Positions 56,801-64,000 of a DNA stretch of 64,000 nucleotides are shown here, piece by piece (position 1 is the first letter of the stretch; each line of letters starts with the position of its first letter). The DNA comes from Pyrenochaeta sp. MPI-SDFR-AT-0127. Lineage: Eukaryota > Ascomycota > Dothideomycetes > Pleosporales > Cucurbitariaceae. The notes below the pieces were generated by a model that was given only the letters and a program-made list of their open reading frames with translations, was not told where the DNA came from and searched no databases. Where the stretch lies: the NCBI GenBank assembly GCA_020747015.1, contig JAGTJM010000033.1:186001-250000 (forward strand). Direction: 5' to 3'. Made by a program: the position numbers and the translations under genes.

Positions 56801-57283
56801 TTGCAAAGAGCTGCTGAAATTGGCAACTTTGATATCACACGATATGTTGTTGATCAAGGAGCTCATATTGATACCAAACCCGTGGGCAATGGCGGTACAG
56901 CACTACAACTAACTGCAATGAATGGATACGTCGGTATAGCTAAACTTTTACTTGAACTTGGCGCAAATCCAAACTATCTGCCAGCTGCAGGCGAAGGGCG
57001 CACAGCGTTTGAGGCGGCAGCGGAGTGGGGCCGAATCGATATGATGTTACTCCTGATGCTGTCAGGCGTCCAACTTGATCTAGAAGTCGGAGATCCTCCT
57101 CAGAGTCAATATGAGCGGGCTCTCAAATTCGCAGAAAAGAATGGCCGTATGGCTTCGAAAAGATTCGTGCAATACCTTTACAAACAAAGGCCTGAAGACC
57201 TCAACAAGGGAGACGCACAGATGCTAGGGTTAATGCAAAGCCCCACATCCGAGTTCTTCGATTTCACGGAATGGTCAGTATAA
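53802..57283 (+). CDS. Clr5-domain protein with C-terminal ankyrin repeats
   Basis: Three exons: 53802-53956, 54006-54223 and 54270-57283; 1128 residues. The first intron (49 nt, GTATTT...GAAAG) runs through the Clr5 domain: joining NFTAS to KSQYELHFKKWGLRKNLT restores the domain's characteristic end (KWGxRKN). Residues 1-75 are therefore a complete Clr5 domain (WNRHRRTIEHLYVKEQKRLD at the start), a fungal N-terminal module possibly involved in DNA or protein binding. A long helical region follows, with at least six clear ankyrin repeats near the C-terminus: MAIRNGDVEIVRILLQKGAN, LAAIDKQNLNIVKILVENGA, LQRAAEIGNFDITRYVVDQG, LQLTAMNGYVGIAKLLLELG and FEAAAEWGRIDMMLLLMLSG. It is probably intracellular. 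The role is unknown; similar combinations recur in ascomycete genomes. No signal peptide or membrane segment. Confidence 0.85.
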
Positions 57284-57930
57284 TAATCCACCCTATTCTG
57301 ACCACGCCAGCTCCGCAGACGGCACGAAATCCAGCAAATACCATTAGACCGGATATGCGCACTCAAGAAAGAAGAAGATGAGATCAAATCATCTCAAGCA
57401 CATCGTACCGAGGGCTTGACCAGGCGAACATGAGATTATAAGGATGTGCATGGATTGATAGTTTCACTGCATAATACGGAAGAGAAACAAAATTGTAGCA
57501 GGTGCAGCGATCGCAGCGATTGGTGAATAGGTACATGCGAGGTGCTCCAGAGTGCAAAGACAGAGCGCTGTGGAATATGTCTTGAAGCAAAATTAACGTA
57601 AAGAATGGAGCATGGTAATGAGGCAGACGGCTGAATGGGGGTGTGGATTGAACACTGTGAGCGGTGAGGCGGGCAAATGTGGGCTTATTCCATCTGAAGT
57701 TGGCGTTCGCAAGCAATCGTGGCGTAAATCCATATGGTGAAACCTCTGGACGTCGTACTTTGATCTCCTTGAGAGAATAGTTACGACGCCGAGCAGTGCC
57801 CCGGAGACATTTTCATACATGAGTTTACTTTCTTTTCGAGGTTATTTAGTAATCTTTCATCGGTATAAACGGTTTTCCGTCCATATTATAAACGAAACGA
57901 TCATTTTTCTTCCACAATATCCATGGTTCC
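57284..57930. other. Convergent intergenic region
   Basis: 3' ends of the Clr5-ankyrin gene (+) and the kinase-fold gene (-). No other feature seen. Confidence 0.6.
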
Positions 57931-59634
57931 CTATGTTGAAGTGCTAACCTCGCCAAATGGCCAGAGGGCTCTAGCACGATCTTCACTCCCCCCTGGCTCT
58001 GTGATACTTTCCACCCACAGACCAAACAATTTTGTGTTCTCTTCTTGTGCTGCGACCCACTTGTCGGCAGGGCCCCATCCATCTGACTCTGCGTTTAGCG
58101 CGCGCTTAAGGAACGACTTTAGCTGCTGGGCAGTTTCGAAATCGTCATATTTCTTCACGTGCTCGGCGAGCTCCTTCGGCGTTGACCGATACGGACAATG
58201 GCCAGGCAGACCAAGTTCGTTCCATTGTTGTGAGAGAATAATTAGCTCCTGTCGCAAAGCTGCTGCGCTATGTCTCCAGGATGCGTCGCAGTATCGAATG
58301 GGCATGAGTAATGTTTCATCCATGGCTCTTGCATCATGGAGCTTGTTCATGCAACCTAGCAGGACAACCTCAAAGGTTTTCCTACATATTAAGACGTCGT
58401 TATGGTGTCGTTTCCTTGCTGCCTCTTGTTCAGGAGGCTCCACGGATGTTACCTTGCACGCGTCCGCATCTGATGAAATACCCTCTGACGATATCAGATT
58501 CTCCAGAATTTGGATGTCAGCAGTGGCATCCTCAATAAAATCAGGCGTATAATTTGCGTAGACGAATGCTGGTTCAATGCTCGTAGATTGCCAGTCGATG
58601 ATTGCGGTAATGCAGGAAGGATTGTCCTCAGAGACGAAAATGTTTCTTTTGTGAATGTCAGGGTGAAGTAGAATTGGACCGGCTACATCTTTGATGATTG
58701 GAAATTTGATCAATTCCTGAATGATGGTGTTGCTAATATCCAACAGACGGAGATGCTCCCGGAGAGAGCCCCGATACGAGAGCCTTGCGCGCGGATCATC
58801 GGCCTTTGGAATGCGTGAAAAGCCAGCGTCAATCAGGCCAGAGCAGTATGACGTGAGGTCAGCCCCTAATGGTAAACAGTTAGCACCCCCCTCGAGGAGC
58901 CTTGTACACGTAAGTAGAAGTAAACAACGTACATGGTCCTCTATTCGGAGGTCTTTCTGCATAGAATCTAACTTCTCCAGGTTTACAGTCCCAATACTTT
59001 GTACCACAGTGGGGCCCAATACAAAAACCTTTAACAAAGTTGGATTTTAAGCTCGGATCGATTGGCGCGTCGGCAAAGTACAAACTACCGTACACCGGAA
59101 ATTCAAGGCTTCCCATCTTAGCCATCAAAAATGTTACATTGACGCATAACATATGTTGATGAGGGGACATTGAGGTCCACTTGTCGTGCAGCGGGACCCC
59201 GAGAGCTTGTTCCATTATGATGTATTCGGTGCCGATAGAGGTCCCGTCATCGCTCCAGTCAAGAACTTTGGGCACAGGTATTTTTGTGAACGAGCGTACT
59301 GAAGGATCTCAGTCGAAAAGCCAACACGTGTGAGCGCTCTCTGCCTTACTATAAGTCATTGTTGCTACTTCAGAGTTTGTGGTCAATCTGCGTGGCCCAG
59401 CAATATGGAAAGGTACTCTAGCGACAACGCGAGCTCCATTGTCTAGATAGAACAGGAAGACTCTGTTGAACCCTCCCTCTTTCTTTTCATATCGGATCAC
59501 TTTTGTTGCGCCAGTGCACGCGTTCACAGCCTTTGCGCAGAGCGCTGTAAAGTTGAATCCCACGTGACGTGCTTCGCGATGGGGCGTGTCGCGATCTAGC
59601 CAGCGCCCGCTAGTGTAATGATATGGGTCCGTCG
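57931..59634 (-). CDS. Phosphotransferase-fold protein, AIM9-like (5' end unresolved)
   Basis: Three clear exons on the minus strand: 59634-59350, 59298-58933 and 58865-57931, introns of 51 and 67 nt in phase 1; 527 residues or slightly more. The family start TDPYHYTSGRWLDRDT appears just after an acceptor (CTATAG at 59635-59640). Then come the kinase-like N-lobe (GFNRVFLFYLDNGARVVARV), the IPVPKVLDWSDDGTSIGTEY segment, GPHCGTKYWD, and the catalytic loop ILLHPDIHKRNIFVSED, where the usual HxDxxxxN appears as HPDIHKRN, followed by TAIIDWQSTSIEP (the DFG-like Asp). Yeast AIM9 is mitochondrial and affects mitochondrial inheritance. The first coding exon, expected to carry a presequence, could not be joined in frame; a candidate lies near 59700-59790. 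Confidence 0.78.
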
Positions 59635-59644
59635 CTATAGGCAC

Positions 59645-61369
59645 AGAAGTCAGTTCGGTAGCTTACTGATAAAAGCCTGCCCTTACAATGCCGGAGTTGT
59701 TCGTTCCCTTCTGCCGACGCTGTTGTTTGAAAGTCTAGAGTTAACCTGGGCGATTGGATATGGAAAGAGCATGCTCAATTTTCAAGTCGATTGCCAAGGC
59801 AAGAACACCAAGCTGAAGATATGCGCCAAAAAGCACAGTACTCATGCTAAGTCGAGGACCATGAAGCCGAACAGATAGAGTCCTCACTACATTAGAGTCG
59901 ACACACAGAGAACGTCCAACTGCCCATGTGGTACTTGGTGGCCAAGTTGAAAAACTGTCTCAAAATACGCCTTGCCGACAGGTACGCAGAGAAAGCTTTG
60001 GAAGCTGTGTATCGACACAAGAGAACACTTCAATACTAGCTCACATTAATCAAGCGTGCAACTCAAGTATCCAGACAGGTAAAGGTGTTCATCGCCAAGT
60101 GTTGATATTTGCTTTGGATTCATAGCAAGTTGTGGATGGGACGCATAACGCAAACGAGGCAAATCGTCAAACAATAAGTCTTAAAGATGGCGTCACGTAC
60201 CTCTTCTAGCATTTACTAGACATGAAATTCCATGAAGAAAACTAATGATTGTGCAGAGCGACCAAATTACCCCGCATTGAGGCTCTTGCGCTGGTCAAGC
60301 CATCCTGCACCTGTGGTCCTGCCTGCACGCCATTGACACCAATTTTTGAAACGTGTAGTTCATGTATTGCTACTCTAACTTTATCGTGTTGATCAACGGA
60401 TGAACAGTTCGTTAGCAATATTGACATCGATGGCCGCGTTGCATGTAGAACAAACACTAGACCGACATTCTGCATGTGTCTGCGAAGAGTAACAGTCAAA
60501 ATTGTCCTACTGAGCCTTCTGTCGAGCTACGTGGTGTCAAACTGGCCCGTCAACTTGTTGCCACATTGTGAGAGCTGCAGCCACTCACCTCGATAAGGCA
60601 GCCACGTCTTTCGCCATCACTCCGAGCACGCCTCCTTTCTCCAGTTTTTCACATGGTAACGCTGCTATCAGGATTGCATTCATATGAACCCAACTAATCA
60701 ATTACTACATTCCGATACACACCCTCCACTTCAGCAAGGTAAACAACGCGATAAACCCACTGTTCAATGAAGTTGGGCACTATCAAACGCCAAGTGATAG
60801 GATCCGCTGGGTTACGCTTTCTAGGCCCACCCAGCACATTGTCTGTTGATATTGAACTCTCAGGTGATGTACCTCAAAACAACGTACCCGAGTGCCGCTC
60901 TTTGAAAAGGGTTCCATCAGTTGCGACTCTCATGTCCAGCAATGCAACCTGCGAAAGCTTCAGCGACAAGCGTTTCGACTGCCTCGCAGCAAGGTACCTT
61001 CTATGTATCTAAAGCAATCTAGCTTGTCTCCAGGAAAGGCCTCAAGAACCTGATGGGATAGACTACGATGGAGTAGGCTCGCCGCGTCGTGATGCTAGAA
61101 AGTGCACCCGCTCGTGAGAAGTTTTCGAACGAACCAAGGAGAGGCAGATAGAGTCCAAGGGCGCTAGAGAACATTCAGCATGAGATTCCTGAAAGAACAG
61201 GTGGGGTTTAGGACAGACCTTTGACAGGGTGCAGGTGCATACCAACATGTAGAAGTATTATCGGCGAAATGTTTCAACCTACTAAGGTTAGTTCTGTCAT
61301 ACCTCATCCTCTCGCATTGATCCGGGTCTTTGCTCCTACAACTAACAACATCGCTACAATCAACGTAAT
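59645..61369. other. Intergenic region, probable first exon of the AIM9-like gene at its left end
   Basis: Near 59690-59780 the minus strand can encode a presequence-like peptide (LFPYPIAQVNSRLSNNSV, then GRRERTTPAL) that ends in a TAA and does not splice in phase. The remainder to 61369 shows no gene. Confidence 0.4.
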
Positions 61370-62164
61370 ATGCCTACAACAGTGTCCGAGCCAGGAGAGG
61401 CCGAACGAGTGCCCTCCTTTGAAGCAGCCTGCGAAACGCACCAGCAAGTCTTCTTTTCTCACGATGCCTTGCGCCTTTATTGGACTTTAAATGGCTCTCT
61501 TACCAGCGCAATTTCTGTCATGGATTACAAGTTCTACGATCCAGACGTTCCGCTAGAGCCTTATTGCCTCGAAAGAGAACCTTACCTGAGCTAGTCTCCA
61601 ATCGCGCAATCTCCACTTACTGAACCAAAGACCTCGTCCGTCACCGTGGGTGTCGAGCAACTGGATGACTGGAAGGACCAGTGGATGGAGCTGCACCGAG
61701 ATCACGCAATCCCTGGTCCACACAACGATGAAAGCGATGAAGCACGGTTTGGATCGCTCTCTGACTTTGACTCGGACTCGGAAGAAGGACCCGAACACTT
61801 GTTGCGGTGTTGTCGTGGAGATAGACCGCGAAAGACAAAAGTTTCACTAACTGTGAACGCTACTAAGGGATTTCTCACCGTTCATGACTACGTTTCTGCG
61901 GTTCATCCTTGGCTGCTGGCTCTCCGCGAGAAGATTTTACAGGCTTCTGGAGACCTACAGGACAACGTACCATTACCATCTGATACCAAACTGATGATTA
62001 CATCTTACCTAAGTCCAGATCTTCTGGTCACGGTTGAAGAAGAGCGGTGGAAGCGGGACAAATCAAAGAAGGAAAACATGAAATTCGGGCAACAAATTGA
62101 GGCGTGGAACAAGCAGAGGGCCCAGGAAGACCAGGAACTCTGGGAGCAAGAACAAGGATGGTGA
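61370..62164 (+). CDS. Hypothetical protein interrupted by one in-frame TAG
   Basis: One frame runs 265 codons from the ATG at 61370 to the TGA at 62162 with a single TAG at 61592-61594. Both sides look like one protein: an N-terminal part (SFEAACETHQQVFFSHDALR), a linker with acidic runs (DFDSDSEEGPEH), a middle with FLTVHDYVSAVHPWLLALRE and a Glu/Gln/Lys-rich helical C-terminus (RWKRDKSKKENMKFGQQIEA). A 48-nt segment from GTTCCG at 61547 to CTAG at 61594 would remove the stop and keep frame, but its donor is not a good fungal donor. The locus is therefore either a gene with a weak intron or a recent pseudogene. I do not recognise the family. Confidence 0.5.
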
Positions 62165-63371
62165 TAGCGGATCTTGTTGATGTAGTGCTTTCATGAAGAC
62201 TGTGATGCGATGGCATCTGTCACTTTTGCTTAGTAAAGACTGTCATCGCTGGTTCTGTAGTATGTTTCTGCACAACATCTGACAAATAGACTTAATACAT
62301 GGGTAGGAAGCCAATCTTCATCTTAATTTGTAATTCAAAGTTTTGATTAAACAAACCAATTTGCACAATGTTCAATCACATGTGAAGACCGCAGTTTGAT
62401 CTTGCTAATCGCAAATCGATCTTACTGTGCCTCCAATACTGCTAGCTCGCGACCCAGGAGACCGTACAAGCTTGATGGTCATATCCTGAGACTTCGACTT
62501 AGAAGCAAGATATCCTGTCATTAGTAAGCTGGATTATCTAGGTTGACTGTAACACCCTTCATGCCGCCAGCCGAGCCACAGGCATGCAGCAAAGATTCAG
62601 CCAACTGGGCAGATGTTGCATCTGTAACACCGTCGATCGTTTACGCGATATCGTAGTAGCTGACCGAGGCCTTCTTTAGGTGAATTGAAATTGAGTGCCT
62701 TGGTGCTTTGTGGGATTGCGCAACTTACCGGTGAACACACCTTACTGACTAGGCACGTTGTCAGCCTACCGGACGTAAGTTTTGCATGGCGCGGTAAGCG
62801 AACACCAGCGAAACCTCTATCAAGTGAGAAATGAGAAGCTTAATGATAGCTAAATATTCTCATTAGGAACTTTAATCAATCAAGGCTTTCCACTTGCGTT
62901 TGTGAAGGAGGCAAATATGGAAGTGGCATATGTATAGACACATCAGGAGCTAATAGTTTGAAGTAGATCGAGAGGCGCCGTCCTCATGACCCATGATGTA
63001 CACAGCTGAGAAAGTAATATTGAGCTACATTTATGTTCATGTTTTGCACATCAATCTCTACAAGTGTTCAGAACACCAGATGCGAAGAGTACAAACTCTG
63101 ATTGATGTGTCTAGTAATTGTTCGATTTGTAACTCTATTCCAAGACTCCTATATCGCCTTGCTTGCAACACATAAGAACTGTAAGACAATTGCCGTTCAT
63201 TTTGGCTGACCATTTGAGAGAGATCCTCCAGCTACGCTTCAATATAATGATTTCCATCATTGGGGACTGACATGTGTGTGCCTGGGCGAGATGCTATTCA
63301 TTCTCAAGATACTAATGCTGCAGTTCGTCAGGCCCTTTTCGAGTGTAAAAAGGATGCAGTGAGTGGAGACC
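62165..63371. other. Intergenic region with a possible decayed coding relic
   Basis: AT-rich. A 50-codon frame with one stop at 62521-62680 (-) is discussed under findings. The rest shows no gene. Confidence 0.45.
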
Positions 63372-63659
63372 TTATTTCTGGGTTGAGAGCAGCTGACCAT
63401 AACAGGCATTACAGCAAAGCTTGTCCCATAAGCCATCCCGAGTGGCTACAAGCTTCGCTTTCTTCTCTTTGCTGCAACAATTGCAAAGAAACCCTGTAGC
63501 CGTGGCGAGCCGATGAAGCGTCCATCCACCTCGTGTATTGTACTGCTTCACAACTTCCAGTGGGGGCGTGGCTTCGCTATGTCGCTGAGCCCCTTGAACA
63601 TCGGCGGTAGCCTTGGACTTTTGAGTGGATTCGGTGGATTTGGTGGATTCGGTGTTCAT
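63372..63659 (-). CDS. Small protein with two CxxC pairs
   Basis: Intronless, 95 residues. An N-terminal Ser/Thr/Glu/Lys-rich segment with three S-T-E/K repeats (STKSTESTQKS) precedes a compact region with GGWTLHRLATATGFLCNCC, then KLVATRDGLWDKLCCNACYG. The two Cys pairs (CNCC and CNAC) could bind one zinc ion, as in small zinc-ribbon proteins. No signal peptide or membrane helix. I recognise the type as a small fungal protein of unknown function but cannot name it. Its first codons overlap a 9-nt tandem repeat. Confidence 0.65.
   Translation of the reverse strand: MNTESTKSTESTQKSKATADVQGAQRHSEATPPLEVVKQYNTRGGWTLHRLATATGFLCNCCSKEKKAKLVATRDGLWDKLCCNACYGQLLSTQK
63625..63651. repeat. 9-nt coding tandem repeat
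   Basis: Three units of GTGGATTYG (plus strand) that encode the S-T-E/K repeats at the N-terminus of the small CxxC protein on the minus strand. Confidence 0.8.
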
Positions 63660-64000
63660 CTTTTCGTCGTACGGTAGTTTGATTGTTCTTGGAGATGGAT
63701 TGAACGCGAATGAATGGACTCAGCAACACGGCCATATAAAGAAATTGGATCCGATTGGCATATAAGCAAAAGATTCGAATACCTTTCATTCTGAAGTCAC
63801 GCGTAAGTTCAACTGAAGTCTCACAGAATGTGCCGACAATTGTAGAGGTAAGTTGGCTGGCCAGAACTAGGAAGGAGGTATTAGCATAAGTGGAAGCGAA
63901 GCGATCACGACAGCACTTCTCCCTGAACGATTGGGACTATTGGGCCTCTGATTGAACATTTATTCCAAGACTCTCGCCGCAATTGCAGCCGATCCCTGCC
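63660..64000. other. Promoter side of the small CxxC gene and window end
   Basis: Presumed promoter of the minus-strand gene. A TATATAAA-like stretch occurs near 63733. No other gene seen. Confidence 0.5.

Overview
This window is nuclear DNA from a filamentous ascomycete (Pezizomycotina). A Dothideomycete-type genome is my best guess, but I cannot prove the class. The evidence is short spliceosomal introns (mostly 45-140 nt, GTAAGT/GTATGT donors, CTAAC-like branch points), genes on both strands without operons, and fungal-specific families: a Zn(II)2Cys6 activator, a Clr5 domain, an AA9 LPMO, Vam7, Qcr8 and fungal CE3/CE4/PL9 enzymes. Exon models below were built by hand from splice motifs and reading-frame continuity. 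Every multi-exon model closes to a whole number of codons, except the 5' end of the phosphotransferase gene at 57.9-59.6 kb.

Layout. 0-5.4 kb: the end of an unidentified gene, an F-box/LRR protein ending in a CaaX box, and an ALKBH6-type dioxygenase. 6.4-26.6 kb: a stretch rich in secreted carbohydrate enzymes (CE3 esterase, PL9-type pectate lyase, six-hairpin glycosidase, AA9 LPMO) mixed with a DOMON-cytochrome b561 protein and housekeeping genes (EB1, an alpha/beta hydrolase, Vam7). 27-31.1 kb: two paralogous ankyrin genes that share one intron position. 31.9-43.6 kb: a Zn2Cys6 factor, a CE4 polysaccharide deacetylase, an MDR oxidoreductase, a vacuolar Ca2+/H+ exchanger and an MFS sugar transporter. 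44.4-52 kb: a TDP2-like phosphodiesterase, a LysM membrane protein, Qcr8, an ankyrin-like relic and a large membrane protein of unknown function. 53.8-64 kb: a 1128-residue Clr5-ankyrin protein, an AIM9-like kinase-fold protein, a hypothetical gene with one in-frame stop, and a small CxxC protein. The ends of the window are sparser and hold apparent relics.

How the genes may work together. The secreted enzymes act on plant or fungal wall polysaccharides, and the sugar transporter could import released oligosaccharides. The AA9 enzyme needs an electron source, and the DOMON-b561 protein is a conceivable membrane redox partner, though this is only inference. The ankyrin genes (two F-box-like, one Clr5, one relic) look like a fast-evolving accessory family. 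I found no rRNA, no convincing tRNA, no CRISPR array, no intact transposon and no secondary-metabolite core enzyme.
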